DNA of 64,000 bases, from contig NZ_CP145809.1 of assembly GCF_038049925.1 (NCBI RefSeq), forward strand, positions 2,204,599 through 2,268,598. The letters are read 5' to 3'. Positions 1 through 7,943 of this stretch are shown here, piece by piece (the first letter of the stretch is position 1; each line of letters starts with the position of its first letter). A program made the position numbers and the translations under genes. The notes under the pieces were generated by a model. It worked only from the letters and a program-made list of their open reading frames with translations, ran no database searches and was not told the DNA's origin. Source of the stretch: Georgenia sp. M64 (GTDB lineage Bacteria; Actinomycetota; Actinomycetes; Actinomycetales; Actinomycetaceae).

Positions 1-3000
1 AGGCGGCGAACCCGTCGAGGAGGACCAGGACACGCGGCTCGTCGGGGCTGCCGGTGCGCTCCCGGTACTCCGCCACGGTGCTCGCGTGGGCGGCCGCGTA
101 CCGCGCGGAGCGCTCCTCGACGAGGTCGCGCAGGGTGGCGAGGAGGCGCTGGACCCGCTCGGTGTCGTCGCCGTCGATGACGGCGCCGACGTGCGGCAGC
201 GCCTCCAGCGGCGCGAGGCCGCCGGAGGAGAAGTCGAGGGCGTAGACGTGCACCGGCCCACCGCGCGGGGTGATCCCGGCGCCGGTGGCGAGGGTGCGCA
301 GGGCGGTGGACTTCCCCGAGCCGCCCGCACCGTAGAGGGCGATGTTGCCGTCGACGTCGGGCCGGTAGTACGTGGTGACCTGCTGCTGGTGGGCGGGGTC
401 GTCGACGACGCCGAGCACGAGGGCGGCGTCGGAGCGCGGGCGCAGCGCCGCGAGGTCCTGGACGGGTCCGAGGACCGGCAGCCAGGGCCGGCGCGGCGCC
501 GGGACGCCGGCCGCCTCGGCGGCGGCGGCCACGGACGCGACGATCCGGGCGATGTCGGTGGGGCCCTCCTCGGCGGGACGCTCGGCGTCGGGGCTCTCCG
601 GCGGCTCCCACCGCACGCCCGCGCCCATGGCGAGGGTCTCGACGTCGACCTCGGCGCGCGGCGCGGCCTCGCTCGTGCGGCCGCCGGCGTACCCGGCCTG
701 GAACATCGTCACCCGTCCCGGGCCGGTCCGGGCGGCCCCGCGGCCGGGGGTGCCGGGGTCGAAGTGGGCGGCGTCGGGCAGGCCGAGGACGTCGCTGGAG
801 TCGTTCTCGTCCGCCATGCGCAGGGCCACGCGCAGGTTGGTGTTCGCCCGCAGGTTGTCCTTGATGACGCCGGCGGGCCGCTGGGTGGCCAGCACCAGGT
901 GCAGGCCGAGGGAGCGGCCGCGCTGGGCCACGTCGACGACGCCGTCGACGAACTCGGGCACCTCGGTGGCCAGCGCCGCGAACTCGTCGACGACGATCAC
1001 CAGGCTCGGCGGCGCCTCCGGGTCGCCGGTGCGCTCGAGGGTGATGAGGTCCTTGGCGCCCTTGCGGTTCAGCAGCCGCTCGCGGTGGTGGAGCTCGGCC
1101 CGCAGGGAGGTCAGGGCCCGGCGCACGAGGTGCGGTGAGAGGTCGGTGACCAGACCCACCGTGTGCGGCAGGTTCACGCAGTCGGCGAAGGCCGAGCCAC
1201 CCTTGTAGTCGACGAAGAGGAACGTCACCCGGTCGGGGCTGTGCGCGGCGGCCATGCCCAGCACCCAGGACTGGAGGAACTCGCTCTTGCCCGACCCGGT
1301 CGTGCCGCCGACGAGCGCGTGCGGGCCCTGCGTGCGCAGGTCGAGGGTGAACGGCTCGGTGGCGCCCTGGCCGATGAGGGCGCGCAGGTTGGCGTCGTGC
1401 CGCCGGCGCTGGGGCGGGCGGCCGTCGCGGGGGGTGAGCGAGCCGTTCTCCTGCCAGCGCTCCAGCACCGCCGTCGCTCCCTGGGCGACCTCGGGACCGA
1501 TGAGGGAGAGGTAGGAGACCCGGGCGGGCAGGTCGGAGGCGTCCTCGACCGGGGCGCCGGCGTCCGCGACCGCCGCGAGGTGACGCGCCAGGTCGGCGGC
1601 GGCGGGGGCGGTGAGGCTCTCGCACACCATGGGCCGCACGGCGTCGCCGGTCCGGACGTAGCCCGCGGTGCCGGCGTCGGTGGTGGTCGAGACGGCGAGG
1701 AACGTGCGGCACACCGCCGGCAGGCGCTCGACGGCGGCGGCGCACCACACCACGTGCACGCCGGCGGCCGGGCCGGCCTCGGCGAGGCGGACGAGCCGGC
1801 CGCGCTCGACCGGGGCGTCGTCCTCGACGAGCAGGACGACGGCGGGCAGGGCGGTCTCGCCGGTGCGCCGGGCGAGGCGGTCCTCGACCAGGCCCTCGAG
1901 GCGGGCGACGAGCCCGAGGACACCGGCCTGGTTCGAGCCGACGTGGGCGCCGTCCAGCGGGGAGTGGACGGAGCCGACGTGGGGCAGCCACTTCGTCCAG
2001 TCCCAGCGCGGCGCCGAGGCGGCAGAGGTCGCGACGGTGAGGACCAGCTCGGCCGGGGAGTGCAGGAGCACGAGCTGGGCGACCGCGGCCCGGGCGGCGT
2101 CGTCGAGGACGGCGCGGGGCCCGGCCAGGCCGAGGGCCCCGGACTCGCGCAGGTCGACGGTGACCGGGACGCCGTCGACGTCGCGGAACTGCGCCCGCAG
2201 CTCGGTGAGCCGGTCCCAGTACTCCTGCGGGGTGCTCCCCCGGTTGGGCAGGGTGACGGTGGTGCGCGAGGCCGTGGTCCCCACCCCCAGCCGCAGGGCG
2301 AGGAACTCCTCGTGCTCGGGCCGCCTGGTCCACAGCAGCGGCTCGAGGGCGTGCGCGTGGGCGAGGAGGTCGGCGACGGCGGGGTGCTCGGCCAGGCGCA
2401 TCTGCCGCTCGGTCGTGCGCCGCTCCGCCAGCTCGCTGCGCACCGCGTCGAGGGTCGCCGTGAACTGCTCGACCTCGGCGCGGAAGGTGCGCCGGCTCGT
2501 GGCCCGGTTGTCGACGTAGGTGCCGATGACCATGAGCGGCATCATCGCCATGAAGGCGAACATCTCGGGGCTGCGGCCCAGCATGAGGAAGACCGGCACG
2601 AGGAGCATCGGCACCGCCAGGATCACCCACGGCAGCCGCACCGGCTTGGGCGGGGCGGGCGGCCTCGGCGCCTCGACCTCCTCCCCGGGGTACGCCGGCG
2701 CCAGGCGCGGGGACCTGTTGAACTCCACCACGGCGGTGTCGGGACGGGTGTGCCGGGCCGCGGCGAGCCGCTCGACCCGCAGCGTGGTGTCGCCCAGGGT
2801 GACGGTGTCCTCGGGGAGCAGGACGGCACGCTGGACCTGGCCCTCCCCCATGAGCAGGCCGTTGGCCGAGCGCAGGTCGACGATCTCGACGACGTCGCCG
2901 ACGCTGAGGCGCGCGTGCTCCTTGGACACGGTGGGGTCGGCCAGCCGCACGTCGCACCCCTTGCCCCGCCCGATGACGGTGGTGCCCTCCGGCAGGTCGG

Positions 3001-3343
3001 CGCTGAGCCCGGCGTCGGGGCCCTCGAGGACCCGCAGCCGGGCCACGGCCGGGCCGGTGCCGCCGTCGGCGAAGCGCCGGGCGGCCTGGGCGAGGGAGAC
3101 CACGGAGCCGGGCCGGACGGTCTGCCCGGCCGGTGCCTGCGGGTCGAGCAGGCGCACGCTGCCGTCCGGGACGTGGCGACGCAGGGTGAGCCCCTCGACC
3201 TCGCCGGTGCTCAGCGGCGCGGCCGCAGGGTCGGTGGCGTGCAGGGTGCGGGCGACGTCGGCGACGGTCGCCGTGCCGTCGACGGTGACGGCGAGGTCGA
3301 CCGGGTCGGCGGACGTCCGCAGCAGGCTGAGCTTGATCCTCAC
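1..3343 (-). CDS. FHA and FtsK/SpoIIIE-domain ATPase (EccC-like), 3' end beyond window
   Basis: The reading frame stays open to the left edge, so about 1114 N-terminal residues are visible. Residues about 122-190 form an FHA domain (VIGRGKGCDV, then SKEHARL and SANG), which would bind phosphothreonine. A hydrophobic pair of helices follows at about 235-280. Two FtsK/SpoIIIE ATPase domains come next: Walker A GGTTGSGKS (Lys686) with Walker B LVIVVDEFAAL near 786, and a second Walker A GAGGSGKST (Lys1011) with its Walker B VLVLLDGF at the very edge. Membrane helices followed by tandem FtsK domains is the layout of EccC-type type VII secretion motors, here with an FHA domain in front. The GTG start overlaps the upstream transglutaminase stop as GTGA and has a GAGGAG ribosome site. 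It is the last gene seen of the kinase/FN3 block. The exported substrate, if any, is not visible; a WXG100 gene beyond the edge would settle it. Confidence 0.9.
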   Translation of the reverse strand, partial: MRIKLSLLRTSADPVDLAVTVDGTATVADVARTLHATDPAAAPLSTGEVEGLTLRRHVPDGSVRLLDPQAPAGQTVRPGSVVSLAQAARRFADGGTGPAVARLRVLEGPDAGLSADLPEGTTVIGRGKGCDVRLADPTVSKEHARLSVGDVVEIVDLRSANGLLMGEGQVQRAVLLPEDTVTLGDTTLRVERLAAARHTRPDTAVVEFNRSPRLAPAYPGEEVEAPRPPAPPKPVRLPWVILAVPMLLVPVFLMLGRSPEMFAFMAMMPLMVIGTYVDNRATSRRTFRAEVEQFTATLDAVRSELAERRTTERQMRLAEHPAVADLLAHAHALEPLLWTRRPEHEEFLALRLGVGTTASRTTVTLPNRGSTPQEYWDRLTELRAQFRDVDGVPVTVDLRESGALGLAGPRAVLDDAARAAVAQLVLLHSPAELVLTVATSAASAPRWDWTKWLPHVGSVHSPLDGAHVGSNQAGVLGLVARLEGLVEDRLARRTGETALPAVVLLVEDDAPVERGRLVRLAEAGPAAGVHVVWCAAAVERLPAVCRTFLAVSTTTDAGTAGYVRTGDAVRPMVCESLTAPAAADLARHLAAVADAGAPVEDASDLPARVSYLSLIGPEVAQGATAVLERWQENGSLTPRDGRPPQRRRHDANLRALIGQGATEPFTLDLRTQGPHALVGGTTGSGKSEFLQSWVLGMAAAHSPDRVTFLFVDYKGGSAFADCVNLPHTVGLVTDLSPHLVRRALTSLRAELHHRERLLNRKGAKDLITLERTGDPEAPPSLVIVVDEFAALATEVPEFVDGVVDVAQRGRSLGLHLVLATQRPAGVIKDNLRANTNLRVALRMADENDSSDVLGLPDAAHFDPGTPGRGAARTGPGRVTMFQAGYAGGRTSEAAPRAEVDVETLAMGAGVRWEPPESPDAERPAEEGPTDIARIVASVAAAAEAAGVPAPRRPWLPVLGPVQDLAALRPRSDAALVLGVVDDPAHQQQVTTYYRPDVDGNIALYGAGGSGKSTALRTLATGAGITPRGGPVHVYALDFSSGGLAPLEALPHVGAVIDGDDTERVQRLLATLRDLVEERSARYAAAHASTVAEYRERTGSPDEPRVLVLLDGFAA

Positions 3344-5592
3344 CGGGTCTCCTCGGGGTGCGCCGGGGCGCGGTCGGGTGTGGTCCTCACGCGCGGGCGC
3401 CCGGCGGGACGGGTCGCGGGCCGGCGCAGGGACCGGGTCGAGACGCGCGAGCGCCACCACCGTCGCCGGCCGACCGCGGCGCGCAGCCGGGTCAGGGTGG
3501 CGCGCACGTCGCCCCAGTGCCCCTCCACGTCACCCTCCGCGGGCGGGACGGGTCCGAAGGTGGCCTCGTCGGCCCGCGCGGCCAGCTGGTGCAGCGCGCC
3601 ACCGGCGCCGCTGACCGCGGCGGTGACGACGCGCGCGCCCTGACGCCGGGTCGCGGTGCGCGGGAGGTCCACCCCCAGGTCGGTCGCCGCGTCGATCACC
3701 TCCGACCAGGCTCCGGCCACGCGCTGGGTGGGCGTGCCGCGCAGGCGACGCCGGCGGGCCCGCAGGGCCTTGACCGCGACGACCACCAGCAGCGGCAGGA
3801 GCAGCACGAGCAGGAGACCACCGGCGACGGCCGCGACGAGCAGGGCGAGCGGGAACGCCTGCTCCTCCTCCTCGTCCTCGTCCTCGACCTCCACGTCCCG
3901 CCGGTCCGCCGGTGGCGCCTCGGGGGGCTCCTGGGCGGGCGGGGGCGGCTGGAGCACCTGCGGCTGGGGGCGGTTCTGGGGCTGCGGAGCCTCGTCCTGC
4001 CAGATGCGGTCCTCGTCCGGGGTGGGGTGGAACGGCACCCACCCGTGCCCCTCGAAGGGGACCTCGACCCAGGCGGTGACGTCCTCGCCGGTGAGGTCGC
4101 CGTCACCGGCGGCCTCCAGGCCCATGACGACCCGGGACGGGATGCCCAGGGCGCGCAGCATGAGCCCCATGGCGGCGGCGTACTGCTCCTCGTCGCCGAC
4201 CATCGCCTCACCGGCGAGCAGCTCGTCGACGCGGGCGGCGCCGTGGCCGGGGAGGGAGGGCGCCTCGCCCTCGAGGCCGTGGGAGAAGTATCCCTGCTGC
4301 AGGCCGGCCTCGACGGCCTGGATCTGCGCGAGCGGGGTGGTGGCCTCGGCGGTCATGCTCGCCGCGACGGTGGTGGCGGACTCGGGGAAGAGCGCCGGGG
4401 GCAGCTCGACGTCGGCCACCGGGGCGCCCTCGAGCTCGGTGGCCCGCGGCGCCGTGACGGGCGCGGCGAGGACCTCGTAGGTGTCCCCCGCCCGCAGCCC
4501 GGCGGTGGTCAGGCCCGTGCCGCCGGCACGGCTGAAGTAGAAGGAGCGCTCGAGCGTCTCGGCCCGCGCGCCGGTGAAGTCGACGTCGTACGCCCGGCCG
4601 GCGACGGGCACCCACACCCCCGCGTACTCCCCCACGGTGACGCGCACGCGGGCGAGCCCCGCGGGCACGTCGGGCTCGATCCTTTCTCCGATGCGGGTGA
4701 ACTCGCCCGAGCCGGACGCCGCCGCGCCGGAGACCGTCCACGCGGTGCCGTCGTAGGCGTCCAGGACCGCCAGCCGCAGCGCGGTGCCGGCGGGCAGGCC
4801 CGACACGGTGAGCAGCGCGGTGTCGCGGTGGTCCTTGACGTGGCTGCGGAAGCCCGCGAGCGGGCTGGCGTAGTCGCGGATGTCCGGTGGCGGCTCGACG
4901 CGCTCGCGCAGGATGAGCCGGGGCGCCTCCGGCGGGGCGAGGAGGGCGACGCCGGCGCCGGCGACGAGGCCGAGGGCGGCCAGGGCGGCGACGCCGGGCA
5001 GCCGGCCGGCGTGGGCCCGGCCGGTGCGCCAGGTGCCCCACAGCAGGGACCCGAGCGCCAGGGCCAGGCCGAGGGGCACGGCGGTGGTGACGTCCGCCGT
5101 TCCGAGGAGGACCGCGAGGGCCAGCACGAGCACCGGCGCCACGAGCGCCAGGGCGGGGCGCCGGGTGCGCAGCGCCACGCTGACCGCCACGAGGGCGGCG
5201 ACGAGCCCGAGGAGGTAGGGCGCGGTGAGCCTCGCGCCGCCGTCGCCGAGCGGCGGGGCGACCGTGACGACCTCCTTCCACGAGGTGACCACGCCGCGCC
5301 CCACCGACCCGATCGTCTCCGGGGTGGGCACGAGCCCGCCGAGCGCCGTCGTGGGCGCCGCGAGGGGTGAGAGGAGGACGAGCGCGACGGCGGTGGCGGC
5401 GAGGAGTGTCAGGGCGCCCCAGCGCCGCGCGGCACCGACGACGGCCAGCGCGGTGCCGGCCAGGACCCCGCCGACCGCGGCGGCGACGAGGCGTGCCGAG
5501 CCGAAGACGGGCAGGAGGGGGACGAGGGCGAGCAGCACGAGCAGCGCCGGGCCGGCGACGTCGGGCAGGCGGCGGGCCAGGAGGGTCCTCAT
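3340..5592 (-). CDS. Transglutaminase-like membrane protein with degenerate active site
   Basis: A 750-residue TgpA-like protein: about six N-terminal membrane helices (residues 15-220), an extracytoplasmic region with a transglutaminase-like core (about 400-530), a Pro/Gln linker, an acidic run (566-578), one further helix (580-608) and a basic cytoplasmic tail. The core keeps the fold signature (RALGIPSRVVMGL, AWVEV, GWVPF) but all three catalytic positions differ from active relatives: Glu468 where Cys is expected (GDEEQYA), Thr506 where His precedes AWVEV, and His522 where Asp precedes PTP. It is therefore unlikely to be a working transglutaminase or protease and may act as a binding or scaffold module. 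It overlaps the DUF58 gene upstream (ATGA) and the FtsK-like gene downstream (GTGA), so it is translationally coupled to both. Confidence 0.9.
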   Translation of the reverse strand: MRTLLARRLPDVAGPALLVLLALVPLLPVFGSARLVAAAVGGVLAGTALAVVGAARRWGALTLLAATAVALVLLSPLAAPTTALGGLVPTPETIGSVGRGVVTSWKEVVTVAPPLGDGGARLTAPYLLGLVAALVAVSVALRTRRPALALVAPVLVLALAVLLGTADVTTAVPLGLALALGSLLWGTWRTGRAHAGRLPGVAALAALGLVAGAGVALLAPPEAPRLILRERVEPPPDIRDYASPLAGFRSHVKDHRDTALLTVSGLPAGTALRLAVLDAYDGTAWTVSGAAASGSGEFTRIGERIEPDVPAGLARVRVTVGEYAGVWVPVAGRAYDVDFTGARAETLERSFYFSRAGGTGLTTAGLRAGDTYEVLAAPVTAPRATELEGAPVADVELPPALFPESATTVAASMTAEATTPLAQIQAVEAGLQQGYFSHGLEGEAPSLPGHGAARVDELLAGEAMVGDEEQYAAAMGLMLRALGIPSRVVMGLEAAGDGDLTGEDVTAWVEVPFEGHGWVPFHPTPDEDRIWQDEAPQPQNRPQPQVLQPPPPAQEPPEAPPADRRDVEVEDEDEEEEQAFPLALLVAAVAGGLLLVLLLPLLVVVAVKALRARRRRLRGTPTQRVAGAWSEVIDAATDLGVDLPRTATRRQGARVVTAAVSGAGGALHQLAARADEATFGPVPPAEGDVEGHWGDVRATLTRLRAAVGRRRWWRSRVSTRSLRRPATRPAGRPRVRTTPDRAPAHPEETR

Positions 5593-6863
5593 CGGCGCAT
5601 CACCGTCCGCAGGGCGGCCGGGAGGTCCGCCAGGGTGGGCACGGTCACCACGGTGACGGCCCCGACCGTCGCGACACCGGGCTCGGCGTCGACGTCGGCG
5701 CGCACCGCGACGGCCCGCACGCCCAGGGGAAGGACCGCCCCGGCGGCGCGCAGGTCGTGCGGGGTCGTCCCCGAGCCGCAGACGAGGACGGCGAGGGAGG
5801 CGTGCTCGACCTCACGGGCCACGGTGCGGGCCATCGAGACCACCGAGCCGGGCCCGGTCCCGGGGACCAGGCGGGTGAGGTCGTCCAGGAGCGCGCGGGC
5901 CGAACGGGTGCGCAGCACCTCGTGGGTGGTCAGGACCGTGAGGTCCTTCTCCTCGGCGAAGGCCTGGAGCCCCAGGGAGGCCGCGGCGGAGACCGCGAGC
6001 TCCAGCTCCTCGGGCTCGGGGTGGTCCGCGGCGTTGCGGGAGAGGGCGACGACGACGTGGGAGCGCCGGGTCTCCTCGTACTGGCGGACCATGAGCGTGC
6101 CGGTGCGGGCGGAGGAGCGCCAGTGGACGTGCCGGCGGTCGTCCCCGGGGATGTACTCGCGCAGGGCGTGGAACGACAGGTCCGAGCTCGTGATGTCCCG
6201 GGTCGGCCGGCCCTCGAGGTCGTGGAGGAACCCCGCCGAGCTCGACGCGAGCCGCACGGTGCGCGGGTGCACGAACAGCTCGACGGTCTCGGTCCAGGTC
6301 ATCGCCCGACGGACCAGGCCGAGCGGGTCGCCGCGGACCGTGCGCACGGGGCCGACGGCGATGACGGCGCGGCGCGACGTCGGGATGGCGAAGAGCTCCT
6401 CGTGCTCCCCGCCGCGTGGCAGGCCCGGCAGCGCGAAGCCGGTCTCGGCGTCACCGACGGCGAGCTCGACCCGGGCGGGCAGGACGGGGTGGGCGGCGGT
6501 GTTGCGCACCGTCACCCCCGCCATGGCCCGCTCCCCCACGGTGACCCGGTGCTCCGACAGGCGCAGCTCCACGGCGAAGGGCTGACGCCCGAGGGTGAAG
6601 GCCAGCGCACCGGCGAGGACGGCCAGCAGTCCCGCCCCGCCCGCGACGAGCTCGAGCCAGCCCAGCCGGGCCCCGGCAACCCAGGCCACGGCGCCCACCG
6701 CCAGGGTCGACCAGCCCGCCGCGGAGACCCAGCCGAGCGCCGTCGCCACGGCCGCGCGGGGCGCGGCGGTACGGGTGAGCGCGGCCTGGACGCCGGGGAC
6801 GGTGCGGAAGCGCCCGCTCAGGCTCGTCGCGGCGGGGCGTGCGGTGGTGCGGGCGGTGCTCAC
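5589..6863 (-). CDS. DUF58 domain protein
   Basis: A 424-residue protein with two N-terminal membrane helices (about residues 40-85), a beta-rich middle part and the DUF58 signature FHALREYIPGDDRRHVHW followed by SARTGTLMVRQYEE. DUF58 proteins usually pair with MoxR AAA ATPases and have a von Willebrand A-like C-terminal fold; their biochemical role is not settled, but they often act in cell-envelope assembly or metal-dependent protein complexes. The start is the GTG overlapping the MoxR stop codon (GTGA), because the longer open frame upstream is only the shadow of neighbouring genes. The MoxR-DUF58-transglutaminase order is a widespread conserved triplet, so the three are expected to work as one membrane-associated complex. 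Confidence 0.92.
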   Translation of the reverse strand: MSTARTTARPAATSLSGRFRTVPGVQAALTRTAAPRAAVATALGWVSAAGWSTLAVGAVAWVAGARLGWLELVAGGAGLLAVLAGALAFTLGRQPFAVELRLSEHRVTVGERAMAGVTVRNTAAHPVLPARVELAVGDAETGFALPGLPRGGEHEELFAIPTSRRAVIAVGPVRTVRGDPLGLVRRAMTWTETVELFVHPRTVRLASSSAGFLHDLEGRPTRDITSSDLSFHALREYIPGDDRRHVHWRSSARTGTLMVRQYEETRRSHVVVALSRNAADHPEPEELELAVSAAASLGLQAFAEEKDLTVLTTHEVLRTRSARALLDDLTRLVPGTGPGSVVSMARTVAREVEHASLAVLVCGSGTTPHDLRAAGAVLPLGVRAVAVRADVDAEPGVATVGAVTVVTVPTLADLPAALRTVMRR

Positions 6864-7861
6864 TGCCGCGGTGCCTGCTCCCGCACGGTGGGCGGCACGA
6901 CGTCGGCGACCACCGCGGCGACGGCGCCGGCGGCGGTGGCTCCCTCGAACTCGGCCTCGGCCTCGAGCACGAGGCGGTGCGCCCAGACGGGCTCGGCGAG
7001 GTCGCTGACGTCGTCGGGCACGACGTAGGTGCGCCCCTGGGAGGCCGCCCACGTCTTTGCGGCGCGGACGAGGGACAGCGCCCCGCGCACCGAGACACCG
7101 ACGACGACGCCCGGGGCGCGGCGGGTCTCCGCGGCGAGGCGGGCCACGTACTCCAGGACGGCCGGGTCGACGTGGACGGTGTCGGCCAGGGCGACCATGT
7201 CGGCCACGGCCGCGCCGGTGATGACGGGGTCGAGGGCGCCCGCCCGGTCGCGCACGGCGGCCGCGGCGAGGATCTCCACGGTCGCGGCGTGGTCGGGGTA
7301 GCCGACCGAGGTGCGCATGAGGAACCGGTCGAGCTGGGCCTCGGGGAGGCGGTAGGTGCCGGCCTGCTCGATGGGGTTCTGGGTGGCCAGGACGATGAAG
7401 GGCCGGCCGACGCGGTGGCTCACACCGTCGACGGTGACGCGGCCCTCCTCCATGACCTCCAGCAGGGCCGACTGGGTCTTGGGCGAGGCCCGGTTGATCT
7501 CGTCCGCGAGGACCACGGAGGCGAAGATCGGGCCCTGGTGGAACTCGAAGGTCTGGGTCTTCGGGTCGAAGATCGACACGCCCGTGACGTCCGAGGGCAG
7601 CAGGTCCGGGGTGAACTGGATCCGGCTGGACGTCGCCTGGAGGGTCTGCCCCAGCGCGCGGGCGAGCTGGGTCTTGCCGGTACCGGGGTAGTCCTCGAGG
7701 AGCAGGTGGCCGCCGGAGAGCAGCGTGGTGACGACGAGGCGGACGACGTGGTTCTTGCCGAGCACGGCCTGGCCGACGTTGTCGACCAGCCGGGTGAAGG
7801 TCTCGGCGAACCAGGCGGCCTGCTCCTGGGTCATCACGGGCTGCACGGTGGTGGTGGTCAT
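6860..7861 (-). CDS. MoxR-family AAA ATPase
   Basis: A 333-residue AAA ATPase with Walker A PGTGKT (residues 59-64), Walker B VVLADEI (116-122), the sensor sequence ATQNP and the RLPEAQLDRFLM motif, all typical of the MoxR branch. These ATPases act as chaperones that remodel or mature partner proteins, commonly the DUF58/VWA protein encoded next door. It opens the MoxR-DUF58-transglutaminase-FtsK run, whose members overlap by 4 bp each. It starts with ATG 72 bp after the stop of the large Ig/FN3 gene. A strong hairpin lies at that stop, so transcription of this run may be partly uncoupled from the surface protein gene, although no clear promoter was found in the 72-bp gap. Confidence 0.95.
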   Translation of the reverse strand: MTTTTVQPVMTQEQAAWFAETFTRLVDNVGQAVLGKNHVVRLVVTTLLSGGHLLLEDYPGTGKTQLARALGQTLQATSSRIQFTPDLLPSDVTGVSIFDPKTQTFEFHQGPIFASVVLADEINRASPKTQSALLEVMEEGRVTVDGVSHRVGRPFIVLATQNPIEQAGTYRLPEAQLDRFLMRTSVGYPDHAATVEILAAAAVRDRAGALDPVITGAAVADMVALADTVHVDPAVLEYVARLAAETRRAPGVVVGVSVRGALSLVRAAKTWAASQGRTYVVPDDVSDLAEPVWAHRLVLEAEAEFEGATAAGAVAAVVADVVPPTVREQAPRQ

Positions 7862-7924
7862 GAGGTCCTCGGGGGTGGTGGGCGGTCGGGGTTCGCCGGC
7901 TGGGCCGGGTCCTGGGCGGTGGCT

Positions 7925-7943
7925 GGCCGGCTGTCAGCCGGCC
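7925..7943 (-). terminator. Hairpin over the stop codon of the Ig/FN3 gene
   Basis: GGCCGGCT and AGCCGGCC are perfect inverted repeats around GTC, and the loop side contains the TGA stop of the large surface protein gene. There is no T-run, as is usual in such GC-rich genomes. It could end or attenuate the surface-protein transcript before the MoxR gene. Confidence 0.45.

Noticed and set aside
86..3643. Long plus-strand open frames opposite the FtsK-like gene
   Set aside because: Very high GC removes stops from shadow frames; these read as Gly/Arg/Val-rich strings without domains, while the minus frame has clear FHA and Walker motifs.
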